Below are positions 57,898 through 64,000 of a stretch of 64,000 nt of DNA, piece by piece (position 1 is the stretch's first letter; the number at the start of each line of letters is the position of its first letter). Where the stretch lies: the NCBI GenBank assembly GCA_905221615.1, contig CAJNDT010006136.1, positions 1,140,001 to 1,204,000 of the forward strand, read 5' to 3'. The DNA comes from Symbiodinium sp. CCMP2592. Taxonomy: Eukaryota; Sar; Dinophyceae; Suessiales; Symbiodiniaceae. The notes beneath the pieces are model-generated. The model was not told where the DNA came from. It ran no database searches and saw nothing but the letters and a program-made list of their open reading frames with translations. Both the position numbers and the translations under genes were made by a program.

Positions 57898-57992
57898 TTT
57901 CTTGTAGGGTTTAGGGTTTAGGGCATATAGGGTTTAGGGTTTATAGGGTTTAGGGCTTCTAGGGTTTATAGGGTTTAGGGTTTAGGGTTGCG
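57898..57992. repeat. TTTAGGG tract with TATAGGG variant
   Basis: GGGTTTAGGGCATATAGGG and GGGTTTATAGGG units. Opposite orientation to the 57663 tract. Confidence 0.85.
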
Positions 57993-58134
57993 TTTTCCCC
58001 AGCCTCGTTTCAAACAGGGTGTATGGCATGGGAATTGGAAGCATTGACATGGCTTGGTTTAGCAGTACTTGCACACAAGGAGCAGATTCTGCTGTCGTAC
58101 TGTGTCATCGTGTACAGCACGAAAGTATGAACTA

Positions 58135-58225
58135 CGTAGAATTACAGCATTATAGCAGTGTTATAGCATTATAGCATTATGGTATTATAGTATCATATAC
58201 TAGTATAGTATTAGGGTATTATATA
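58135..58225. repeat. TTATAGCA/TATTATAG low-complexity repeat
   Basis: AGCATTATAGCAGTGTTATAG and TATTATAGTATCATATACTAG. Unit of about 10 bp, imperfect. Confidence 0.75.
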
Positions 58226-58317
58226 CACCACGCTAGGAAATCTGGCTCTTTCTTCCGTGGGCAACAGCTGGGAGAGGGTTTTTTACATCTTGCAGCCTCC
58301 ATCCGGCACCAAGGAAA

Positions 58318-58412
58318 CCCTAAGGGTCCAAAGGACCCAGTGAATAAGGTACTCGGTTTTAGGATAATAGATATGTACGTTAAGTGATTATTAGGTACTT
58401 GGACCCTTGGGG
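58318..58412 (+). mobile_element. Family C/K-related TIR element
   Basis: CCTAAGGGTCCAAAGGACCC pairs with GGTACTTGGACCCTTGGGG. Inner GGTACTCGGTTTTAGG/GATTATTAGGTACTTGG. It resembles 61351. Confidence 0.55.
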
Positions 58413-58617
58413 GAAATGGCCCCTGACTTCCACACCCCAGAGAGGGCTGAGAGCTGAGGGTCCGCATGCTACTGCTACGGCCTTTGCACTGGTCTATGTT
58501 GTAAGATTCAAGGCGCTCAAGGGGAATAATGATTGATTCTGGTCTTTTCCGGGTGTTCAACTAAGCAGGGCTGAGGGTTCCAGGATGACTTCCCCAAGCC
58601 ATAGGATAGGCCGTGAC

Positions 58618-58729
58618 CCAGAGACTCATAAATTTCATATCCCTTAATTAAGAAGTGTGCTTTAATTCATATTAGGGATCCTACTACAATTTAAGGTATA
58701 TTTCTTAAGAGTGATATTGGAGTCTCTGG
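58618..58729 (-). mobile_element. Family U TIR element
   Basis: CCCAGAGACTCATAAATTTC pairs with ATATTGGAGTCTCTGGG. Inner CCCTTAATTAAGAAG and GGTATATTTCTTAAG. Core ATTAGGGATCCTACTACAATT. Confidence 0.83.
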
Positions 58730-58815
58730 GGACGCTGGACGGTGCATCCCCCGTCAAGGCTTCATCGTCTCGGCCCCTAGAAACCCTGTAAGCTCCCAAG
58801 TCACACCTATACCTA

Positions 58816-58920
58816 CAGTAGAAGCCAGAAAGTTGGAATATCATTATCGTAACCCCTTTAAGCTAAATTATAGGGGATCCTACCATTAATCCATATTCCA
58901 ACTTTCTGGAGTTCCCTTTA
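58816..58920 (+). mobile_element. Family D2 TIR element
   Basis: CAGTAGAAGCCAGAAAGTTGG pairs with ATTCCAACTTTCTGGAGTTCC. Core AGGGGATCCTACCATTAATCC. It is the reverse of 10532-10641 and abuts an E element. Confidence 0.84.
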
Positions 58921-58921
58921 A

Positions 58922-59027
58922 AGTCTCCACTGTAGTTCCTTTGTTGGTTAACCTGCTTTATGGCTAGAATCCTATGATCGAGTTTTTGGTTAGCCAGAAA
59001 AAGGAGCTACAATGGAGACTATAGGTA
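58922..59027 (+). mobile_element. Family E TIR element, first of a tandem pair
   Basis: AGTCTCCACTGTAGTTCC pairs with GGAGCTACAATGGAGACT. Inner TTGGTTAACC/GGTTAGCC. Core CTAGAATCCTATGATCG. Confidence 0.84.
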
Positions 59028-59127
59028 GTCTCCATTAGGGTTTAGGGTTTTGGAGTTACCTTATAAGATCCGAATATCCTGAAAATATATTTGGGTAGAC
59101 GAAAACAGGAACTACAATGGAGACTAA
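59027..59127 (+). mobile_element. Family E-related element, second of pair
   Basis: TAGTCTCCATTAGGG, then a TTTAGGG unit, GGAGTTACCTTATAAGATCC, and GGAACTACAATGGAGACT. The left half has been replaced by telomere-like and F-like sequence, so it is a chimera. Confidence 0.65.
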
Positions 59128-59129
59128 CG

Positions 59130-59960
59130 GCACTGCTGTACCGTTGCAAATTCGGAATGTGCGCCCAAGCATCGTTTCTTTCTTTTATTTGCGTGTGTAG
59201 TCGACAAAGCCCGCAGGTGCAAACAGTCCTCCATATTTCTATCCCAGCAATCATGGGGTGAATTACACCAAGGGTGTGGCGATTGGAGTTTGGGTTCATT
59301 AAGGGCGCACGGTGCATTAGGGCTGCAAAGGCCGTCAATAGCTACTATAGCTGTGTGTATATCTGCATAAACACATTAAAAGAAGTGACGTTAAGAAGTA
59401 CCCTCGCTCAACGTCCTTGGTGCCGGTGTTGTTTCACATCACACGTAATGATTGTCCTGATTTCCGCCTGTGCAGTGGCTTTTCATAAGACTATAGGACC
59501 CGAGACATAAGCTTGAATTGCGTGGCATGATCCCAATAGGGGGTGGCTTTCCACACTTGTATTTTGTTGGTCCCCTGTCGGCGGTCTAAATCAAGCGATG
59601 TGTCTACGGTTAGTTCTGTACGTCTTACACAGCGGGAACTGTAAATCACGGAGTAGGGCGAACAGGGTTTGGAGGTATCTCAATTCTTCTTTTCAAAAAT
59701 TTGATGTTTTGGAAAAGTTAAAAAATTATTCTTTTCAATTAACACAGGTCTAAAATGGTGTAGCGGAATTATTGTCCAGAGTTTCAGGGCTGACACTGAC
59801 CTTTAACACGCCACCGGTTAAATCCGTCCCTTGCTCTAGTTGTTTGAATACACCCAAACCCTTATTCTTCTCATGAAGGCCCCGGTATTGCCATAACAAG
59901 GGCCTTTAGAGGGTCTGAAGCAAGCGGCGAGTGGCAGAGGTGAGTCTCCACACTCGTCAA
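59130..59960. other. Largest repeat-poor island; two opposed open frames
   Basis: About 830 bp without TIR elements or telomere words. A minus frame 59338-59042 (98 codons; its last third lies in the E element) contains GIEIWRTVCTCGLCRLHTQI. A plus frame 59274-59510 (78 codons) ends ..VMIVLISACAVAFHKTIGPE, with a hydrophobic stretch. Neither starts with ATG or shows a domain I know. Confidence 0.28.
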
Positions 59961-60021
59961 GGGCTTGTAGGGCTACCTAAACCCTGGATTTGGGGTCTCA
60001 GGGTCCTTTAGACCCCAAAAC

Positions 60022-60134
60022 TTACCTATAGAGGCTCATACGCTACCCCTTTTGCAGGATACCTAGTTTCATGGCTAGGATCTGTTGTATAGTAAAGTAG
60101 ATACTCGAAGGGGTAGAGTAAGAGCCTACAGGCA
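60022..60134 (+). mobile_element. Family N TIR element
   Basis: TATAGAGGCTCATACGCTACCC pairs with GGGGTAGAGTAAGAGCCTACA. Core GGCTAGGATCTGTTG. Confidence 0.8.
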
Positions 60135-60280
60135 GACCGCCTCAACCATTTAAAAACGCCCCTCAACCTGTGAAAACCTCAAACCCTACCGTAAACCATG
60201 GACCCTATACCCTAAATTGAAGCCCTGACTCTCAAACTCTTGAGGCCAAGCCTTGACTTAGTGTGGGGTTTTAGGCTGAT

Positions 60281-60392
60281 ACATGGGTGGTTCCCTAAAT
60301 CTAAGTCCCTCTTTTGGTCCCCCAAATAGTACGGCGCCCTTAATAAAAGGATGCTAAAAGGGATCCTGTTTTAAAGAACTATCCACATGCAT
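60281..60392 (+). mobile_element. Family R TIR element, diverged
   Basis: ACATGGGTGGTTCCCTAAATC and AAGAACTATCCACATGC; inner AAATAGTACGGCGCCC matches the R centre. Confidence 0.6.
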
Positions 60393-60463
60393 GTTGTCTG
60401 TGTCTGTGTGAACTTGAAACTCTAGGATTCTGTGCATTCGACTGGTGCCTGGTGGGTTAGGGT

Positions 60464-60562
60464 TTACCTTAACCCTGAAGGACCTAGCTTTCTAGGGCTC
60501 CTTATGATTATTTCCTTATATTAATATAAGTCTTAAAAAGGTAGGATATTCAGGGTTTAGGG
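60464..60562 (+). mobile_element. Family O TIR element
   Basis: TTACCTTAACCCTGAAGGACC and AAAGGTAGGATATTCAGGG; inner CCTTATGATTATTTCC. The left arm is partly altered. Confidence 0.72.
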
Positions 60563-60682
60563 GTTATTTGTTTGTTGCGGTCACTTCCTTTAACTAGAGC
60601 GCTCGAGCACTCAGTTTGGTGATTCCAAAACAGGCACCTGGAACCCGGAACCCTGAGTCCTAAACATCCCTAAACCCATACC

Positions 60683-60792
60683 ACTACAGTCGATGATATA
60701 AATCCTGCATTACCTTAAGGACCCTAGACTATGGGAATTATGGTATATTCCTTATTATGGGTAATGCAGAATTTATATCATCAACCGTAGTA
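60683..60792 (+). mobile_element. Family J TIR element, best copy
   Basis: CAGTCGATGATATAAATCCTGC pairs with GCAGAATTTATATCATCAACCG. Inner ATTACCTTAAGGACCC and TATTCCTTATTATGGGTAAT. Full length. Confidence 0.87.
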
Positions 60793-60794
60793 CT

Positions 60795-61350
60795 GCAGGT
60801 CAGGGTCTAGGAAGACTTTGGAGTTCGATGTCTCAATCTGGTACAGGCGCGTTGTAATTTCAACTGGGCCTGGATCTAAAGATTTTTCACAGCAATCAAT
60901 GAGGCTACGGCTCGTAGATTTACGAAGGTGAGACAACGAGTCAGCTTTGTTCAGAACTGCACGGTGCAGAGTCTCAGAGGTTCAAGGTCCGCATACCCCG
61001 GATCCCGCTAAAACCTAACCTTCACACTCTTCCTCACTGGGAAAGGGTGTTGGCTATAGCAATTCACGGTTACACACCCTGGTGATCCGTTCTTAGATTC
61101 TTAGGATCCTTCATTTCGGGTGCAGGGTTGGCTCTTTGTGGATTAGGGTTTTGGGTTTTCAGGTCAGCGAGTTAGGGTTTAGTTTTACCTTGAACCCGAC
61201 ACCCTAAACCATTCTGCTCTGGAGTGAGGCGTTTTGTTCCGCAGACGCTCCAAAATCCTGCAAGACCCCTTCCTTCAGAGATTTAGACGCGGACCCTTAG
61301 CCCCCAAACTCCCGAAACTGCTAAACCCTAAAGCCCCTAAACCCAACCCA
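60795..61350. other. Intergenic DNA
   Basis: TTAGGG-like words at 61140-61180 and CCCTAAA-like at 61300-61345. No gene recognised. Confidence 0.3.
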
Positions 61351-61432
61351 AAGGGTCCAAGTATCATTCTAGTAGCTTCTTAGTAGATATTTAGGCCCCA
61401 CTTACACATTTCACGGATACCTGGGCCCTCGG
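61351..61432 (+). mobile_element. Family C/K-related element
   Basis: AAAGGGTCCAAGTATC pairs with GGATACCTGGGCCCTC. Inner TAGTAGCTTCTTAGTAG and TTTAGGCCCC. Confidence 0.5.
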
Positions 61433-61571
61433 GGAAACCCTGGAAGCCCCAGAATACCTCAACCCTGCCTTAAGCGACAAAACAAAGCTGTGGCTCCTCT
61501 CCCTTCAAGCAGATCTGGTTTTCCGCGCCCCGGGGCAAAGACACAGTTCGAGCCAACCGGGTTGAAGATTT

Positions 61572-61666
61572 AACTAAGGCCCCAAAGTAGTTCCTTTTTC
61601 GGGTTCATATATAGAATCCTATAAGGAAATCCCCAAAAAGGAACTACTATGGAACCTCGGGGTAAC
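61572..61666 (-). mobile_element. Family F TIR element, inverse orientation
   Basis: AACTAAGGCCCCAAAGTAG pairs with CTACTATGGAACCTCGGGGT. Core TATAGAATCCTATAAGG reads as the reverse of the other F copies. Confidence 0.82.
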
Positions 61667-61744
61667 TAAGATTCAACTCTGAGGCTCTGGAGATGTGCAT
61701 GTCAGCACAAGAAAGGTTTTCAGGTTGCTGCTCCCAAAGTGTAG

Positions 61745-61945
61745 TTGTATAGGCTCATGGACCCTCAGACCCTAAACCCGCTAGAACCCTTATAGCAACC
61801 CTCATAGAAGCCTTGTAATAACCCTTATGGAAACCTCATTGGTGGCCTTATGGAAGCCTTATGGTAACCCTGAAGAGAAACCTTATCGTACGCCTTATAG
61901 AGAACCCTAAACCCTGAACCCTGTTGGTACATGGAGCCTTACCCA
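61745..61945. repeat. Split family C arms around a CCTTATGG step repeat
   Basis: TAGGCTCATGGACCC at left and GTTGGTACATGGAGCC at right flank about 150 bp of irregular repeats: CCCTTATAGCAACCC, GCCTTATGGAAGCC, ACCTTATCGTACGCC. The step length is 15-17 bp. Confidence 0.6.
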
Positions 61946-61947
61946 AA

Positions 61948-62035
61948 AGGTCCAAAGTACCTGTATAGTAGAATGTTGGGTTTCTATGTTAGGAATGACT
62001 ATTATGATTTGGGGTAGGACCCTTTGGGTTAGGGC
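61948..62035 (+). mobile_element. Family K TIR element, internally deleted
   Basis: CAAAAGGTCCAAAGTACC pairs with GGTAGGACCCTTTGGG. TAGAATGTTGGGTTTC then GTTAGGAATGACTATTATG as in 53080. Confidence 0.78.
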
Positions 62036-62164
62036 AAGTATTCAGGTCGCGGTCTCGTCGGCAACCATTGCTGCCGCTCCTTGGCACAGCTGGAGGCTCG
62101 CCCCTGGGTTCAGTAAGCACCGATTTTGGGGATATGGGTATAGGGTTTAGGCTACCCAGAGTCT

Positions 62165-62265
62165 CAGAGACTCCAATTTCCCTTATTCGGAATACGCATA
62201 AAATCATATCAGGGATCCCACTATAATTCAAGGTATTCCTTAATTAAGGGATCCTTGAGTCTCTG
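62165..62265 (-). mobile_element. Family U TIR element
   Basis: CAGAGACTCCAATTTCCC pairs with GGGATCCTTGAGTCTCTGG. Inner TTATTCGGAATACG and AGGTATTCCTTAATTAAGG. Core TCAGGGATCCCACTATAATT. Confidence 0.82.
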
Positions 62266-62350
62266 GCTAAGCCAGGGGTTCAGGGTTCGGCTCTCGAATC
62301 GAGTCAGGGTTTTCTGTCGGCCTCGTTCCGGTAGCCTGCACTGCATGTGC

Positions 62351-62455
62351 GTAGGAACCTGATTGAAAACCCCTGAGCCAATAATCCCAACATAGTAGGA
62401 TTCATATAAGGAATCCTAGTAAAGGCCCAAGGTTTCTTAATCAGGTTCCTACATA
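62351..62455 (+). mobile_element. Family M TIR element
   Basis: GTAGGAACCTGATTGAAAACC pairs with GTTTCTTAATCAGGTTCCTAC. Core AGTAGGATTCATATAAGGAATCC. Confidence 0.85.
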
Positions 62456-62620
62456 CCTTGTTTTTGTTGTATTCGGGGATCTTCTCACTGGTGAGCAAAA
62501 AAGGATTACAACGGGGATTACAGATGAGATTGGGCTAGCACCTCGTCTTGAGGCTTGTTTTGGGAGGGCATCAGCATTTCGGGCTTTCAGGTTTTGGGAG
62601 CTGCTTGGGGTTTAGACCTT

Positions 62621-62678
62621 ACCTATAGTCTCCATTGAAGGTAACCCCAGAAAGGAACTACAATGGAATCTACAGGTA
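62621..62678 (+). mobile_element. Family E mini-derivative
   Basis: TACCTATAGTCTCCATTG followed after only 14 bp by AAGGAACTACAATGGAATC and TACAGGTA. The whole centre has been deleted, leaving back-to-back arms (58 bp). Confidence 0.8.
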
Positions 62679-62719
62679 TGATTTGAGTGTTTGGGATGTC
62701 GGAGGATGAGCTTCGGGTT

Positions 62720-62890
62720 TCGATTTGTAGGGTTTCGAAGCTAGGGGTCTAGGGTTGCGGGATTGAAGGTTTAGGGGTTAGAGTCTATAGGCTTTTGGGG
62801 TTTAAGGTTTAAGGTTTATAGAGTGTAAGGTTTAGGTTAGGGGTTAGAGGCTATAGGCTTTGGGGTTTAGGGGTTAAGGTGTTTGGGGTG
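62720..62890. repeat. Degenerate TTTAGGG/TTTAAGG tract
   Basis: GGGGTTAGAG..CTATAGGCTTT occurs twice (62767 and 62839), so part of this tract is a 72-bp tandem duplication. Confidence 0.72.
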
Positions 62891-62993
62891 GAATGCTTTG
62901 ACTTAAGAGCATTCAGGGTTTAGGGTTCCGCACGAACCAATCTTGCTGCTGAAGCCCCTGCAGCCCTTTGCCTTCATGGCATAGCATACCCTC

Positions 62994-63064
62994 CTAAGGC
63001 TCACGGTACCTATCATATATGCTGGGGCCTCAAGGGGATCTCTATAATATAGGTACTTTAAGGC
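62994..63064 (+). mobile_element. Family C2 element, right arm lost
   Basis: CTAAGGCTCACGGTACC; then GGGGCCTCAAGGGGATC and TATAGGTACTTTAAGGCC. Confidence 0.55.
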
Positions 63065-63675
63065 CAGAGAAAGTACTAGTCCTCCAGGGCCATAATGTAA
63101 ATCACAGCTCCTGAGGGCAGTCGTTTTCGGACAAACTAAGGGTCCGCGTGCACCCTCCTAACCCAAGGCTCCAAACCCTACACCCGAGCTTAGCCCCCTT
63201 GCCTGCCAGTCCTTCCACGGCGCTACGGCAGTGCAGAGTGAACTTGCCAAGTACTTCCAAGCCGTCGTTGGCGAGGCACAGCAGAACCCTGAACCCTAAA
63301 CCAAAAAATACCAAGCCCTAAAATCCCAAACACTTTCGTTGTTCTGCATTGTTCTTGTATTGACCCGGGGGAAGGAGTTCTTTAAATCTGGGGTTCCTTA
63401 TGTTGCGGCTCTTTGGAAGGAGGATCCCACTCCTTAGGGCCTACATATGTTTCGGTGTTTCTGAAGCACTTCAATTCAGGGTATGCAGGGCTGCGTGGGT
63501 ACATGGGACTTTGCGTTTTTTTTGGCTGAGGGGTTGGGCCTGAGAGGGATGAGCGGCCTGCGGTTCTTGCCGCCTGGAACGCCAGGGGTGTGCCTACCTC
63601 TGTGGGCTCAGGGTTTAGGATAGAGGATTGATTGAGGGTGCTGACAGTTGGATGTGTTGAGTTTGGAGAGGGTTC
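63065..63675. other. Intergenic DNA
   Basis: CCCTAAA-like words at 63170-63190 and 63290-63320. No gene or TIR element recognised. Confidence 0.3.
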
Positions 63676-63680
63676 TTGCT

Positions 63681-63879
63681 TACCTTAGTAGCTGAGTGGA
63701 TACACTTGCATTTTGTGGGATATTACCCACTATAAAACTGAAAGTTTACACTTTTTGGGGGCTTATCCCCAAGGCTCGAAGGACTCATGTGTTAAGGCTT
63801 TTTGGCCTCAAGACCATATTATATAAGGCTTTTGGGGCCATTTTGAGACTTAGGGTATGAACTCAGCAACCAAGCTACG
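63681..63879 (+). mobile_element. Family V TIR element, long form
   Basis: TTACCTTAGTAGCTGAGTGG pairs with TGAACTCAGCAACCAAGCTAC. The left half AAAACTGAAAGTTTACAC..TTTTTGGGGGC matches 7983. About 85 bp of extra sequence (CAAGGCTCGAAGGACTC..GGCTTTTTGGCC) sits before the right arm. Confidence 0.7.
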
Positions 63880-64000
63880 GAGTCCTCCATCTCGACTTGG
63901 GTTCGATGTTTGGTTCGAGGCAGGTTCTAGGATAGACGGTTTCTTCTGGCGTCGCCCTCAGAATCGGAAAGTGCCCTCATCATTCAGAAGGGTTCGGCCA

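Overview
The window is nuclear eukaryotic DNA, and I find no gene in it that I can name. The telomere-type heptamer TTTAGGG/CCCTAAA occurs hundreds of times as interstitial, degenerate tracts on both strands. With the long microsatellites and the mass of short inverted-repeat elements, this points to an organism with Arabidopsis-type telomere sequence. That type is shared by plants, some green algae and alveolates (coccidia, chromerids, dinoflagellates). I lean to a repeat-rich alveolate, for example a Sarcocystis-like coccidian or a chromerid or dinoflagellate. This is inference from repeat style only; no gene fixes the taxon.

The dominant content is a collection of non-autonomous, MITE-like elements, typically 90-140 bp. 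Each is a near-palindrome with terminal inverted repeats (TIRs), a short non-palindromic centre and no coding capacity. I grouped them by eye into families; the letters are my own labels, not database names. A (TIR CTTGGAGGTTCATGGGTAG), B (CTTGGAGGGTCGGGGGAC), C (AAGGGTCCATGTACC; subtype C2 AAGGCTCCATGTACC), D (CAGTAGAAGCC..AAAGTTGGAAAC; D2 with AGAAAGTTGGAATAT), E (CTATAGTCTCCATTGTAGTT), F (GGCCCCAAAGTAGTTCC), G (CAAAGGGGAAAAGGAGGGAC), H (GAGTTTCC..ATAGGGGACC), I (GGGGCCTGAAT..CCCCAAAACCCTATTC), J (TTGATGATATAAATCCTG), K (AAAGGGTCCAAAGTACC), L (AAGGACCAAATGACCC), M (GTAGGAACCTGATTAAG), N (GTAGGCTCATACCCTACC), O (CCTGAATATCCTACCTTTT), P (GGAGGCCTCAAAAGGTGG), Q (CTATTTGCTTAAG), R (GGGTGGTTGTCAAAATTA), S (GGATGCCCAGTAGTACCC), T (GGGGTACTTAGAA), U (GAGACTCC..CTTAATTAAGGAATAT), V (TACCTTAGTAGCTGAGTGG), W (GGACCCTTGGG), X (TAGGGAATGGGGGAATGG), plus several singletons. 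A non-palindromic motif, Z (TTTAAGGGATCTATA and its complement), recurs in irregular runs. Many copies are solo arms, nested, chimeric or tandemly amplified.

Layout: 0-7 kb holds dense TIR elements with a GATA/TATG microsatellite block. 6.9-7.6 kb is a long CT tract and T-rich DNA. 8-18 kb holds mixed TIR elements, TTTAGGG arrays and a GA tract, ending in a 0.4 kb AAACCCC/CTACTAAACCCC array. 18-26 kb holds TIR elements and a TATG block. 26.5-27.2 kb is a trinucleotide mosaic. 28-34 kb is a dense nest of D, E, N, B and R elements with shared flanks, ending in a 0.7 kb TTTAGGGACTTTAGGG array. 34.9-35.4 kb is a CA/GA tract. 37-38 kb is CAT/CTA tracts. 38-55 kb holds TIR elements, a 0.3 kb hairpin and a 121-bp chimeric tandem repeat. 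55.7-56.2 kb is a GCTGCC/GGGGGT/GGT tract with high G-quadruplex potential. 56-64 kb holds TIR elements.

Several repeat-poor islands of 200-800 bp have open frames of 50-105 codons. The best are 45.6-46.1, 38.3-38.6, 52.4-52.6, 40.8-41.1, 14.46-14.78 and 59.1-59.5 kb. They could be exons, old gene fragments or chance, and I recognise none. No tRNA, rRNA, autonomous transposase, reverse transcriptase or CRISPR array was found.
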